DNA of 35,161 nucleotides from Methanomicrobiales archaeon. Its GTDB lineage: Archaea; Halobacteriota; Methanomicrobia; Methanomicrobiales; JACTUA01. Positions 5,901 through 14,742 of the stretch are shown here, piece after piece. A program made the translations under genes and the position numbers. The first letter of the stretch is position 1, and the number at the start of each line of letters is the position of its first letter. The stretch covers positions 1-35,161 of the forward strand of contig JASEFH010000025.1 in assembly GCA_030019205.1 (NCBI GenBank), in the 5' to 3' direction. The notes below the pieces were generated by a model. That model ran no database searches. It was not told the DNA's origin and worked only from the letters and a program-made list of their open reading frames with translations.

Positions 5901-8297
5901 TCAGGCCTTCTTCAGCCTGAACTTGATGGCGACACCCATCTCGGGGTGGGACTGCACCCGATCCTCCACCCATATCGTCCCCCCGTACCGCTCCACCAGC
6001 ATCCGCGAGAGATAGAGCCCGAGACCCTTGCCGCTGGCCTTCGACTCCCCCCGCTGGAATCGGTTGAAGATGAGCGGTTTGACCTTATCGGATATACCGG
6101 GTCCATTGTCCTCGACGGTGACTTCCACCTCGTCATCCCGCTCCTCGATGCGGATGGCGATGGAGACATGAGGTCCGCCGAACTTCAGGCTGTTGCCGAT
6201 GAGGTTGGCGAACACCTCGGCGAGGAGATAGTCCGCAGTCACCATGACGTCGGTGCCGTCATAGCTGATCGCCGCATCCGGGAAGGTGCGGATCTCGGAG
6301 CGGATGACGGAGTCCAGGTCGATGGGTTTGAGAACCGGTCTGTCCTCGTACACCCTGCGGATCTTCGAGACGTTGCCGATAATCTCGATGCTCCTCCTGA
6401 TGCTCGCAACCAGTTTCTCCGCGAACTCCTTCTTCTCCCCCTCGAGCATGTCCGATAGAAGTTCGGCGTACATGATGGAGACGTTGTTGGCATTGTTGAT
6501 GTCGTGGCTGATGATATCCAGGTAGAGCGTGGACTCACGGTACGCCTTCTCCAATTTCTCCTGGAGCAACCGCTTCTGGATTGCGCTTCCAATCTGCCGG
6601 CTGATCGACCCGAGGATATCCCTCTCCTTCTCGGTGAAGGGATACTGCTTCGCGGTGGCGAGGTGAACCGCACCGATCACGTCTTCTCCGGCCAGGAAAG
6701 GGATACTCGCAAAGGAGAGAATTCCGATATCCTTCTTCTCCATGTACCAGGGTTCCCCGTCGCCGAATATCCGCGAGTAGGGGGCCCCCTGGATATCGAG
6801 CGTCTCCATCTGTTTCAGATACCAGTCCGGCAGACCCCTCTGCACCTTCATCGTCGCCTTCTTTCGCAGGGGATCGACCAGGTAGATCGCTCCCGCATCG
6901 AACTCCAGGAGGGCAACGGTCCTCTCGAGAGCGACGTTCAGAAGTTCGTCCAGGCTTCCCGCGGATGCGACTGCCGCGATCACCTGGTTTATCGTCGAGA
7001 GGTACCTGTTGTGCTGCCGGATCTCCTCCTCCGCCCGCTTCCGCTCGGTGATATCCAGAAGAGAGGCCACGCTCTTCCCACTGCCGGGAATCATGGCAAT
7101 CGTTACGGCCACATTCCGGAGATCCCCCTTCCTGTCGATGAGACGGATCTCATAGTTGCGGGGAGCGAGATTCGGGTCGATCAGGCGGAGACGGTGGTAC
7201 TCCTTCATCCGCTCGCCATCTTCCCGGGGAATGAGGTCGATCCAGCTCCTTCCCACCGTCTCGCCCTGGGAGTACCCGAACACCCGCTCGAACTCGGTGT
7301 TTGCCAGGGCTATCGTTGCATCTTCGTTGATGATGATCGTCGCCGAGCCTGTCGTCTCGAAAATGGTGCGGTAGAGATTCTCGGACTGGGACAGCGCCGA
7401 CTCCACCCGCCTCCGTTCGGTGATGTCGATGCCTATCCCGAAGAAATAATCGAACTCACCGGTATCCCGATACACCACCCTCCCCAGCCACTCCACCAGG
7501 AGTTCACGCCCCTCCTTCGTGCGGAGTCTGTGTTCGTAGGCGAACGGCTCCTTTGCCGAGATCTTCCCCTGAAGGAACGCCCTGAGCGATTCGCGGTCCT
7601 CCTCCGGGATGAACTGGGTGAAATAGTTCTTTCCGATCACTTCTTCCTGCGTAAACCCCAGAGCGTGGAGCATGGATTCGTTCATCATCACCACATGGCT
7701 CCGAGCGTCGATCGCGACCATGAAGGCGGGGGATCCCTGGATCAGTCTGGAACTGAAGTCCCGCTCCTTCGAGAGCTCCTCTTCTACCCTCCTCCGATCC
7801 TGGATCTCGTGCTGGAGCTGTTCATTCAATTCGCGCAGCTCTTTGGTCCTCTCTTCTATCATCTCACCCAGATGCCCGAAGTGCTGGGCGAGTTCCTCTT
7901 CGAGCTGCTTGCGGAGCGTCACATCCTGGTAGATGTCCATGCGCATGCCGGCGAACGGACCATTCTCGACGATCTGGCTGGAGTAGTCGAGCCATTCCAC
8001 CCCGGCCACGGGCTCTTTCAGGTGACATTCGACGTCCCGGATGGAGACCCCTCCTGCCACTGACGCGGATGCCCGCTCCAGCAGCGATGCACCGTCGTCG
8101 ATCCGGGGTACGATCGCCTCCCGAATGAAAGATAGGACATCCTGCCCCTGCACATTCTCCCGCCGTATACCGAAGAGATCCTCCAGGGCGTGGTTCAGCC
8201 ACAGAATCTTGAGATCGGTATCGATGAGCACTACCCCGTAGTTCAGCTCGTCGAGCAGCCAGAAGAACTGGGAGGCTTCAGGGGTTCTCTCATCCAT
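5901..8297 (-). CDS. Soluble PAS-PAS-PAS-GAF sensor histidine kinase
   Basis: A 798-residue sensor kinase with no membrane segment. The order is PAS1 (about 8-125), a coiled coil (about 130-185), PAS2 (about 185-305, ending GIDITERRR), PAS3 (about 308-425, ending LLDITERKRA), GAF (about 435-580), then the kinase core. The core has the H box DIISHDINNANN (phosphorylated His at about 598), N box FANLIGNSLKFGG, G1 box VEDNGPGI, F box FNRFQRG and G2 box GKGLGLYL. It senses a cytoplasmic signal through PAS/GAF and autophosphorylates. No response regulator or receiver domain is in the window, so it is an orphan. The ATG at 8297 is supported by a TATA box about 35 bases upstream. Confidence 0.93.
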   Translation of the reverse strand: MDERTPEASQFFWLLDELNYGVVLIDTDLKILWLNHALEDLFGIRRENVQGQDVLSFIREAIVPRIDDGASLLERASASVAGGVSIRDVECHLKEPVAGVEWLDYSSQIVENGPFAGMRMDIYQDVTLRKQLEEELAQHFGHLGEMIEERTKELRELNEQLQHEIQDRRRVEEELSKERDFSSRLIQGSPAFMVAIDARSHVVMMNESMLHALGFTQEEVIGKNYFTQFIPEEDRESLRAFLQGKISAKEPFAYEHRLRTKEGRELLVEWLGRVVYRDTGEFDYFFGIGIDITERRRVESALSQSENLYRTIFETTGSATIIINEDATIALANTEFERVFGYSQGETVGRSWIDLIPREDGERMKEYHRLRLIDPNLAPRNYEIRLIDRKGDLRNVAVTIAMIPGSGKSVASLLDITERKRAEEEIRQHNRYLSTINQVIAAVASAGSLDELLNVALERTVALLEFDAGAIYLVDPLRKKATMKVQRGLPDWYLKQMETLDIQGAPYSRIFGDGEPWYMEKKDIGILSFASIPFLAGEDVIGAVHLATAKQYPFTEKERDILGSISRQIGSAIQKRLLQEKLEKAYRESTLYLDIISHDINNANNVSIMYAELLSDMLEGEKKEFAEKLVASIRRSIEIIGNVSKIRRVYEDRPVLKPIDLDSVIRSEIRTFPDAAISYDGTDVMVTADYLLAEVFANLIGNSLKFGGPHVSIAIRIEERDDEVEVTVEDNGPGISDKVKPLIFNRFQRGESKASGKGLGLYLSRMLVERYGGTIWVEDRVQSHPEMGVAIKFRLKKA

Positions 8298-8326
8298 GGC
8301 GTTCTGAAAAATAGTTTGGTGTTACT

Positions 8327-8339
8327 ATATTTATATTTT
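8327..8339 (-). promoter_or_regulatory. TATA box for the histidine kinase
   Basis: Read on the minus strand, aaatataaata is centred about 35 bases before the kinase ATG, in a markedly AT-rich stretch (about 8310-8450). A leader of only a few bases is predicted. Confidence 0.55.
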
Positions 8340-8557
8340 TCTATTAATATTCCTATGTATTTCTTTGCTTTTCCAGAAATGGAAGGTTAATTACACCTTA
8401 TTCAAATTTGCGCTTATAAAATTTTGCATATGATAATTTGCCCTGCATCCTTTTAAAATCCATAACTTCGGTTGATTCTGGCATCTCCATTGTCCGGCCA
8501 TCTGGGTGTCCGCCATTCATCGGATATCGCGCGATCTGCACTCTGACCGGAATGGCA

Positions 8558-9004
8558 TCAGAAATAATTGTTGATATCGACCACTTGGGGGAGATTCTCC
8601 CTCTTGATCGATGCCATCTGGATCACTTCATTGTCCACGAGGATGGGCGCACCGGCACGGAGGGCAATAGCGATGCCATCGCTGGGGCGACAGTCCAGGA
8701 GTTCGCACCGATCGCCCTGCCGGAGCACCATCTTCGCATAGTACACCCCATCCTCGAGCGAGTCGATGTGCAGCTCCTCAAGCGAGAGCCCGAAATTGTT
8801 CAGCAGCTCGATGAAGAGATCGTGCGTGATGGGGCGCGGCAGGACGTCTTTATTCAGGGCATTGCTGATGGAGATCGCCTCCCATAATCCGATGTAGACA
8901 GGGATGCAGGAACCCCCGCCGACATCCAGCACGACCGTGGGGGCAGTTCCCAGCTCTGTGACGGAGATGAACACCCCCTGGACTGCACACTTGACCAGAT
9001 CCAT
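8558..9004 (-). CDS. DUF151 (bifunctional nuclease family) protein
   Basis: A 148-residue protein of the DUF151/BFN family. Typical segments are VVLDVGGGSCIPVYIGLWEA, ITHDLFIELLNNFG and LDCRPSDGIAIALRAGAPI. A related plant protein has been reported to have DNase and RNase activity. The role in archaea is not established. It covers nearly the whole family length and has no extra domain. The start is ATG 9004, with a TATA-like gtttaatac about 30 bases upstream in the 40-base gap after the flippase-like gene. It is therefore probably transcribed on its own with a very short leader, although it lies in line with the minus-strand run. Confidence 0.9.
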   Translation of the reverse strand: MDLVKCAVQGVFISVTELGTAPTVVLDVGGGSCIPVYIGLWEAISISNALNKDVLPRPITHDLFIELLNNFGLSLEELHIDSLEDGVYYAKMVLRQGDRCELLDCRPSDGIAIALRAGAPILVDNEVIQMASIKRENLPQVVDINNYF

Positions 9005-9044
9005 AACGCTGAGAGGACGTAATCCTTATTCGTATTAAACGTTG

Positions 9045-10070
9045 TCACCTGCCATCGCGATCGAGACGATCCACCTTCCTCCGCAGGATCGGGATGCTGG
9101 ACAGCACGCCGAGGGATATATTGAAGTAAAAGAATATTGCGCGCCACAGCATCACGAATATGCCCACAATGGCCGAATCCACGAAGAGAGCGTAGAGAGA
9201 GTATGCGCTCACCTCCGCGACACCGGAGCCGCCCGGCGTCAGCGGGACCATCATCACGATGGCAATGACGATCTGGGCGACAAAGGATTCCACGAAGTGG
9301 GGCGATGTACCGAGTCCCATCAGAATGAACGAAGGCGTGAGGAACTCCAGACTCCAGAAGACCGTCGTTAGGAACGTGCCCCACAGCAGTCCCCGGCGCC
9401 CCTGGTGCGTGAAGAGCGAGAGACTGGAGTGGAAGTTGTCAACCTCGCAGTCGACTCGATTTCCGAACCGCTGCACCCGATCGGGATCCCATTTTCGCGT
9501 AAACGGAGAGCTCGCCCGTTTCGCCAGTCGTTTGAGGAGATCCGGGTTATTCATCGAGTAGAAGAAGATCAACAGGATCGAGATCACCCCGATCCATGCG
9601 GCAAGGATCAGCCATCCGATCCAGGACGAGAGACTCATCGTCCCCAGGAGGAAGATGGTCACAGCTCCGCCGATCGCCAGGACGAACCCGTCCAGGATCC
9701 GTTCGGTGATGACGAGCGCCGTCGCATCTCCGAGCCTGACGTTCGCCGCATAGAGCTCGTGGATACGCACCGGCTCCCCGCCGGCCTGGGAGGGCGTGAT
9801 CGCCGCTATCAGAAGGTTTGCATTGACCAGATTGAGGCAGTACAGAAATCCCACCCGATACCCGAGTGACTGCGCCATCTTCTGGATCTTCGCCGCCCAG
9901 ACAGCGAGGGCTGCCACATGCAGACCCAGTGCCAGGATAAGGAACAGGGGATCGATCCGCGAGAGATACTCCACGGTGGTCTCGTCGAACGTGAAGTAGA
10001 GCACGGCTGCAAGGACGGCGGTGCTGAAGAGAATCGATATCCAGAACCATTTCCTGTATTTCTTTCTCAT
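9045..10070 (-). CDS. Flippase-like integral membrane protein (LPG synthase TM family)
   Basis: A 341-residue multi-pass membrane protein of the PF03706/UPF0104 family. It resembles the membrane domain of lysylphosphatidylglycerol synthase/flippase and archaeal AglD-linked proteins. Conserved motifs are TPSQAGGEPVRI, ITERILDG and PLTPGGSGVAEV. Around seven to eight hydrophobic segments are seen. A lipid or lipid-linked substrate is likely but unknown. It starts at ATG 10070 with ggagacgtgatc upstream. A TATA-like aatttatgg about 80 bases upstream suggests its own promoter after the DUF357 gene. Confidence 0.88.
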   Translation of the reverse strand: MRKKYRKWFWISILFSTAVLAAVLYFTFDETTVEYLSRIDPLFLILALGLHVAALAVWAAKIQKMAQSLGYRVGFLYCLNLVNANLLIAAITPSQAGGEPVRIHELYAANVRLGDATALVITERILDGFVLAIGGAVTIFLLGTMSLSSWIGWLILAAWIGVISILLIFFYSMNNPDLLKRLAKRASSPFTRKWDPDRVQRFGNRVDCEVDNFHSSLSLFTHQGRRGLLWGTFLTTVFWSLEFLTPSFILMGLGTSPHFVESFVAQIVIAIVMMVPLTPGGSGVAEVSAYSLYALFVDSAIVGIFVMLWRAIFFYFNISLGVLSSIPILRRKVDRLDRDGR

Positions 10071-10181
10071 CGATCACGTCTCCGGGGAGGTGCGAACAGT
10101 CCTGCCGAGCATTCCGCCGATACAGCTTCTCACATATTGGTTTACGTATCCATAAATTAGTCCATTGCATTCGAAGCAGAT

Positions 10182-10751
10182 TCATATCGTGAAGAGATCC
10201 CGGTCGCAGGAGATCCGAAAGAGACCGGCTCGGATCCCCGCATCCAGCCAGGCGAACCCGTAGCTGTAGCATGCCAGCGCATTCTCCGCATCCCCGCCGC
10301 GGTGATACCCGGATCCTGCGGCAACCATCCCCTCAGCCACCCGCGTGGCATGGAGAGCAGCCCCGTGGAGGGCTGTGCTGCGTTCGGGGGCGAACTCAAG
10401 CGCCTGCAGCCCGCGCATCAGAAGACTGCCGTAGCGGCGCGCCTTCTCCTCCAGAAGGGGCTGCACGGCATCCGGAACCCGTTCCGTGAAGCGGGGCAGG
10501 GCTGTGGATCCTTCCAGGACGATCAGCCCCAGATACCGTCCCCCCTCGATCCACCCGTGAGCATAGGAGTAGGCGGCAAGGGCGTTCACGCGGTCACCCC
10601 GCTCGAAAAAGGCACGGCCATCCCGGCAGTAGGCGGATGCCATCTCCCGGATCTCATCTGCAACGCGGTGGAGCGCGGTGTTCTCGGGGGGCGTGCATGC
10701 GAGGGTGAGGAGCGCCCGTTCCAGCTCCCTGCCGGCTGCATCGATTCTCAT
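10182..10751 (-). CDS. Tandem DUF357 protein
   Basis: A 189-residue protein holding two DUF357-type helical repeats. The first (about 30-80) has [20 protein letters not shown] and [15 protein letters not shown]. The second (about 130-185) has [20 protein letters not shown] followed by [13 protein letters not shown]357 is an archaeal family of unknown role, usually with one copy of the module. Its ATG overlaps the stop of the diphthine synthase gene (ATGA), so the two are translationally coupled. This coupling suggests a link to translation or EF-2 modification, but that is inference only. Confidence 0.85.
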   Translation of the reverse strand: MRIDAAGRELERALLTLACTPPENTALHRVADEIREMASAYCRDGRAFFERGDRVNALAAYSYAHGWIEGGRYLGLIVLEGSTALPRFTERVPDAVQPLLEEKARRYGSLLMRGLQALEFAPERSTALHGAALHATRVAEGMVAAGSGYHRGGDAENALACYSYGFAWLDAGIRAGLFRISCDRDLFTI

Positions 10752-11500
10752 AGGCGAGCGAACGTATCCAGGTACTCCCTCTCCATCGGATGCAGTTCCG
10801 CCGGTACGGCGAGAACGTGGAGAGGCGGTCCGAAATCTATGCGTTTCAGCGCTTCACCGCTTCCTGCCGCCACGCGCGGATTCCGGGACCCGGCACGGGC
10901 GACTCCCACGTACAGCGAGGGCAGCTCTTCCCCCGCCGTGTGCGCCATCCTCTCCAGGAGTTCGATCCCTTCCGGGATGGTCATGCAGCGATCCGGCTGG
11001 ATGTCCAGGAATACCAGAGTATGGAGATTCAGCTCCAGGTTGATGCGGACGGTCTCCCAGGGTGTGAGCGGAAACCATCCCTTGCGGGGGTACGGGATGG
11101 AGCATGACTTTCCGAAGCGGTAGTTCTGGAGCCCGGTGATGCCGCAGACCGCCGTGGATATGGACGCCCCGTGGATGATGTGCGTCGGGATGCCTGCCGC
11201 CGCCGCTCGAAGGCGCAGATCGATGTGAGTGGTGGATACCATGGGATCGCCGCCGGTGAGGAGGACGACCCGCCCATTCCGGGCACGGTCGAGGAGTTCG
11301 GCAGGATCCTGTTCGATCGCATTCCTCTCCAGCAGCTGCAGCGGCTTTCCAAAGAACGCCTGCAGGCGGTCCACCGTCGTGCCCGTGAGCCTCGAGGTGT
11401 AGCATTCCAGGTAGACATGATCCGCCTTTCGGACACATTCGAGCCCCTTGCAGGAGATGTCGCGCTCGTCATAGAGTCCCAGACCCACGAATGTCAGCAC
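10748..11500 (-). CDS. dphB: Diphthine synthase
   Basis: A 250-residue SAM-dependent methyltransferase of the tetrapyrrole-methylase fold. It trimethylates the modified histidine of elongation factor 2 in diphthamide synthesis. Diagnostic segments are [16 protein letters not shown], the SAM-binding [39 protein letters not shown] and GKSCSIPYP. Normal family length. The start is GTG 11500 behind gaggtgagac. It lies 98 bases after feoB on the same strand, and its stop overlaps the DUF357 start. Confidence 0.95.
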   Translation of the reverse strand: MLTFVGLGLYDERDISCKGLECVRKADHVYLECYTSRLTGTTVDRLQAFFGKPLQLLERNAIEQDPAELLDRARNGRVVLLTGGDPMVSTTHIDLRLRAAAAGIPTHIIHGASISTAVCGITGLQNYRFGKSCSIPYPRKGWFPLTPWETVRINLELNLHTLVFLDIQPDRCMTIPEGIELLERMAHTAGEELPSLYVGVARAGSRNPRVAAGSGEALKRIDFGPPLHVLAVPAELHPMEREYLDTFARL

Positions 11501-11598
11501 GGTGTCTCACCTCCCCGGGTCTGACGGCGACGTCGAACCGGGCGTGGCGCGAATCGGTTTTTCGACCACTGCAGATGCATCGATCCATCGCCTCCCCA

Positions 11599-13449
11599 TC
11601 AGATTGCCACCCTGTGGATTGTAGCTCCTACTACGAGGCCCAGCAGCACCGTGTAGATCGATACCAGCAGGGCCGTGCGGGCATTCAGTTGCCGGTACAG
11701 GATGGCGATCGTGGAGATGCAGGGCACAAAGAGCGTGCTGACAACGGCAAAGACGAAGAGCTGCAGAGAAGTCATCACGAGGGGCAGGTCCGCTGTGCCT
11801 GCGAGCACGGCGAGCGTCTCGAATGCCATCTCTTTTCGGAGGATGCCGAATAGCAGGGCAGTTGCGGCATACGGCGGGAGACCGAGCAGATCCACGAAGA
11901 GGGGGGAGACGAGATCCTGGAAGATAGCGAGGATGCCGAAGAACTCCAGCAGGCTCAGGACGATGCTGCCGGCGATCAGCAGAGGCATCGCGACGAAGAG
12001 GAACTCGCGGAGGCGCGTCCAGGATTTGCGCAGGACGAGCAGGGGATCCGGGCGCCGCAGGGGCACCATCTCCAGGATCATCCCGAACCGTTCCCCGGAT
12101 ACTGTTTTGGAGAGGATCAGGCCGGTGATCAGCACCAGGAGAAGCACGATCGTGTACACACTGAGCGCTGCAACGATGCCGATGAAGGCCGCCACGATGC
12201 CCGTGATGATAACGGTGCGGGCGGAACAGGGCACCATGGTGACCAGGGTCGCGGCGATCATTCTCTCTCGCCGGCTTTGCAGATTCTTTGTTGCCATCAC
12301 CGCCGGTACATTGCACCCGAAGGCGAGTACGAGAGGGATCACCGCCTCACCGTGGAGGCCGAACTGGTGCATAGTCTTGTCGGCGAGGAACGCGACACGG
12401 GTCATGTAGCCGGAGTCTTCGATCAGCGCGAGGAGCATGTAGAAGGTCAGCACAAAGGGGAATGCGATCCCGAAGCCGGCCTGGAGTGCGAGCGCCACGG
12501 CGATCGCCACCGTGCCGACGAGCGGCGGGAGAGCGAGGGCCGCGATCGGCTGGAGCAGCAGAATATCGAAGAGTCCGGTGATCACCTCCTCCAGGAAGGA
12601 CCCCACGGTAAAGACTGTGAGCAGCATGGCAAGCATGATGGCGATCATGAGGGGGATGCCGGGTATTGTTCGGGTGAACAGCCTGTCCAGGTCGAACGAG
12701 GGAGGGACATCTCTCCTTCTGATAACTTTGAGGGCGATCTGATGGGCGAAATGGTGACGGTTGGCCTCGATGATCTGCCGCACGGTCATGCGGTGCGTCT
12801 TCTCGATCTCCTCCACGATCGCAGTGGCCGCCTCCAGCAGCTCGGGCTTCTCGGCGATGCCCAGAAGCGCCAGGATCGCCTCCGCCCGGGCGGCTCCCTC
12901 GACTTTCTCCAGGCTGCGTACGGCCCCCTCGATATGGTAGTCGTAGGGTATCCTCACCGGGGAAGGGCGCGCTGAGAAGAGGGCGGCGGGAATGATCCTC
13001 TCTATCCCCCGCCCTTCGGGAGCGGCTGTGGTCAGCACTTCAATGCCCAGGATCTCGCGCAGTCTGTCGATATCGATCTCGTAGCCCCCGCTCTCCACCT
13101 CGTCGATCATATTGAGCACGGCGAGCATCGGGACTCCGCACTCGGCGACCTGGAGAAGGAGGAAGAGGTTTCGCTCCAGACGCGTGGCGTTGACGACGAC
13201 CAGAGCCAGATCCACGCCGCCCTTCTTGAGGTACTCCCGCGCCAGCTGCTCCTCCTCCGATTCGCCGTCAAGGGAGTAGATGCCGGGGAGGTCGACGATC
13301 TCGATCATCTCCCGCTTGTAGCAGACGCTCCCCCGCTGCAGGGCGACCGTGGTGCCCGGGTAGTTGCTCACCTCCACGCCGAGGCCGGTGAGCTGGTTGA
13401 AGATGAGCGACTTTCCGACGCTCGGATTTCCGATGAGTGCGATCTTCAT
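11599..13449 (-). CDS. feoB: Ferrous iron transporter FeoB
   Basis: A 616-residue membrane GTPase for Fe(II) uptake. The N-terminal G domain has GNPSVGKS (7-14), DLPG (53-56) and NMID (113-116). A helical guanine-dissociation-inhibitor-like linker follows (about 165-245), then a polytopic membrane domain from about 265. The membrane domain includes the conserved GCNVPAVMATKN and a second gate-like segment after LRKSWTRLREFL. The sequence appears complete. Its ATG overlaps the stop of the DtxR/FeoA gene (ATGA), so regulator and transporter are coupled. No separate feoA gene is seen; the FeoA-like domain is fused to the regulator. Confidence 0.96.
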   Translation of the reverse strand: MKIALIGNPSVGKSLIFNQLTGLGVEVSNYPGTTVALQRGSVCYKREMIEIVDLPGIYSLDGESEEEQLAREYLKKGGVDLALVVVNATRLERNLFLLLQVAECGVPMLAVLNMIDEVESGGYEIDIDRLREILGIEVLTTAAPEGRGIERIIPAALFSARPSPVRIPYDYHIEGAVRSLEKVEGAARAEAILALLGIAEKPELLEAATAIVEEIEKTHRMTVRQIIEANRHHFAHQIALKVIRRRDVPPSFDLDRLFTRTIPGIPLMIAIMLAMLLTVFTVGSFLEEVITGLFDILLLQPIAALALPPLVGTVAIAVALALQAGFGIAFPFVLTFYMLLALIEDSGYMTRVAFLADKTMHQFGLHGEAVIPLVLAFGCNVPAVMATKNLQSRRERMIAATLVTMVPCSARTVIITGIVAAFIGIVAALSVYTIVLLLVLITGLILSKTVSGERFGMILEMVPLRRPDPLLVLRKSWTRLREFLFVAMPLLIAGSIVLSLLEFFGILAIFQDLVSPLFVDLLGLPPYAATALLFGILRKEMAFETLAVLAGTADLPLVMTSLQLFVFAVVSTLFVPCISTIAILYRQLNARTALLVSIYTVLLGLVVGATIHRVAI

Positions 13450-14141
13450 CGACTCTTCTCCGCAAAGATGGAACTGGCGATCTCGGGGCTCAGGGCGATG
13501 TCACACTCCTTCACCTGCACCACGATGGCATCGTTGGGCAGCTTCCTTCGCAGCAGGAGTCTCGCCCCCGGCAGGATACCGAGTGCGGCGAGCCGATCCA
13601 GCCTCCTCGCTCCCTGGATCATGCTGACCGTCACCTCGTCACCTTCATCGAATGCCAGCAGCGAGCGGATCCCTCTCTTCTCCAGTGCCCCCTTTCCGGC
13701 CCCCCTCCTCCGGCGGCGTGTGCCGAACAGACTGGTGATCTTGTCGATGGTCTCGTCCGAGACTGTGTGCTCCAGCTGGCATGCCTGACGGGATGCCGCC
13801 CTCCCGTCGACCCCGAGCATCTCCGATAAGAAACACTCCAGCACACGATGCTTCCGGCACACCCGTTCAGCGATCTCGCTTCCCTTCTGTGTCAGTTCCA
13901 GAATGCCGTCCGCTCTCTTCGAGACGGATCCCTCCTTCTCCAGTTCCTGCAGCACCTCTTCGAGCCTCGAAGGCTCTTCCTGAAGCGTAGCAGCAATCTC
14001 CGGCAGGGATATCGGAGAGATCCCTTTCACCTTCATGTTCAGGATCGCTTCCAGAACGTCCTCACGCACGTCGGGCTGCATGCACGCCTCCGCCGCGCTC
14101 GTAACGATCCCGGCGCTCCTGAATCCCCGGGATGGATTCAT
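13446..14141 (-). CDS. DtxR-family metal regulator with C-terminal FeoA domain
   Basis: A 231-residue protein. Residues about 22-95 are a winged helix (VREDVLEAILNMKVKGISPI to GILELTQKGSEIAERV). Residues about 95-145 form a DtxR-type metal-binding and dimerisation region with HRVLECFLSEMLGVD and ACQLEHTVSDE. The C-terminus (about 160-231) is a FeoA/SH3-like domain: DEGDEVTVSMIQGARRLDRL and LGILPGARLLLRRKLPNDAI. It probably represses feoB in response to Fe(II) or Mn(II). ATG 14141 is preferred. ATG 14081 is an alternative but its ggagg lies only one base away. An imperfect palindrome lies 40-60 bases upstream. Confidence 0.92.
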   Translation of the reverse strand: MNPSRGFRSAGIVTSAAEACMQPDVREDVLEAILNMKVKGISPISLPEIAATLQEEPSRLEEVLQELEKEGSVSKRADGILELTQKGSEIAERVCRKHRVLECFLSEMLGVDGRAASRQACQLEHTVSDETIDKITSLFGTRRRRRGAGKGALEKRGIRSLLAFDEGDEVTVSMIQGARRLDRLAALGILPGARLLLRRKLPNDAIVVQVKECDIALSPEIASSIFAEKSR

Positions 14142-14181
14142 CGATGGGTTCTCGCCTGGATGACACTGCTAGAAGAGTATT

Positions 14182-14199
14182 TATTATCCAAGCATTATA
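14182..14199 (-). promoter_or_regulatory. Candidate DtxR-type operator and promoter region
   Basis: The sequence tattatccaagcattata is an imperfect palindrome (12 of 18 positions symmetric). AGTATT is repeated at 14176-14181 and 14199-14204. It overlaps the AT-rich TATA-like region about 40-60 bases before the DtxR/FeoA start. Autoregulation of the feo operon at this site is inference. Confidence 0.4.
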
Positions 14200-14355
14200 G
14201 TATTCCCGAACTGCGCCATCGGCACAGGCGCCGGTGAACGCATCGCGGGGATGTCGCCGACCCGTACAGCAACCGCACCGGACGGGCAGCTCGAGACGCT
14301 CGGGCACCGCGGCACCGATACCCGTATAACCTTATGGGAACCAAGTCATGATTGT

Positions 14356-14415
14356 ATGATCTCCGGCATCCTGCGGGATGGCTCCCGGGAATGCATACAG
14401 GATGCGGCGCGATGA
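14356..14415 (+). CDS. Possible 19-residue leader peptide before the zinc ribbon
   Basis: A short frame starts at ATG 14356. It lies about 30 bases after a TATA-like cgtataacct (14322-14331), where transcription would be expected to begin. Its TGA (14413-14415) overlaps the ATG of the zinc-ribbon gene in the ATGA arrangement. This suggests a translated leader coupled to the next gene. The peptide has no recognisable feature and the coupling could be chance. Confidence 0.25.
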   Translation: MISGILRDGSRECIQDAAR

Positions 14416-14576
14416 TCCGTGCGACGATCGTCTGCCCCTACTGCCGGTATGTCCGTAAGCTGGACCTCACCGAGGAGGAGATCCGGGGGGAGAGACAGGT
14501 CATCGTCTGCTGCTGCATCTGCGGCAATCTCTTTCCGGTCGATGTTCAGCCGACGCTCTGCATCGTACAGGGGTAA
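14412..14576 (+). CDS. Small zinc-ribbon protein
   Basis: A 54-residue protein with CPYC (Cys 8 and 11) and VCCCICG (Cys 33-35 and 37), fitting one four-Cys zinc ribbon with an acidic helix (LTEEEIRGE) between the knuckles. Such proteins in methanogens are usually of unknown role and often bind nucleic acid or partner proteins. ATG 14412 was chosen over in-frame TTG 14352 because the extra 20 residues lack structure. It is divergent from the DtxR/FeoA-feoB operon across about 270 bases. Confidence 0.65.
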   Translation: MIRATIVCPYCRYVRKLDLTEEEIRGERQVIVCCCICGNLFPVDVQPTLCIVQG

Positions 14577-14742
14577 ACGGCGGTCATCGTGCAGACCGCG
14601 CCTGCATCATCGTGCCAATCCCGAGGATCCATCCCCCGCAAAACCCGATCACGGCCATACCAAAAAATAGGTGCAGGGAGCGATCTGATCGTGGTTCTGG
14701 CCGGCTGGCAGGCGACAGAGGAGCTGCAGGAGAGTCTGGCTG

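Noticed and set aside
5287-6015. 242-codon frame with TATA, ggagg and ATG in proper order
   Set aside because: The translation becomes Arg/Ser-rich without motifs and the end runs antisense into the well-supported kinase gene. Kept only as a possible decayed gene.
6504-8063. Very long plus-strand frame (519 codons)
   Set aside because: It is antisense to the histidine kinase, which has all conserved boxes. The frame is a by-product of high GC codon use.
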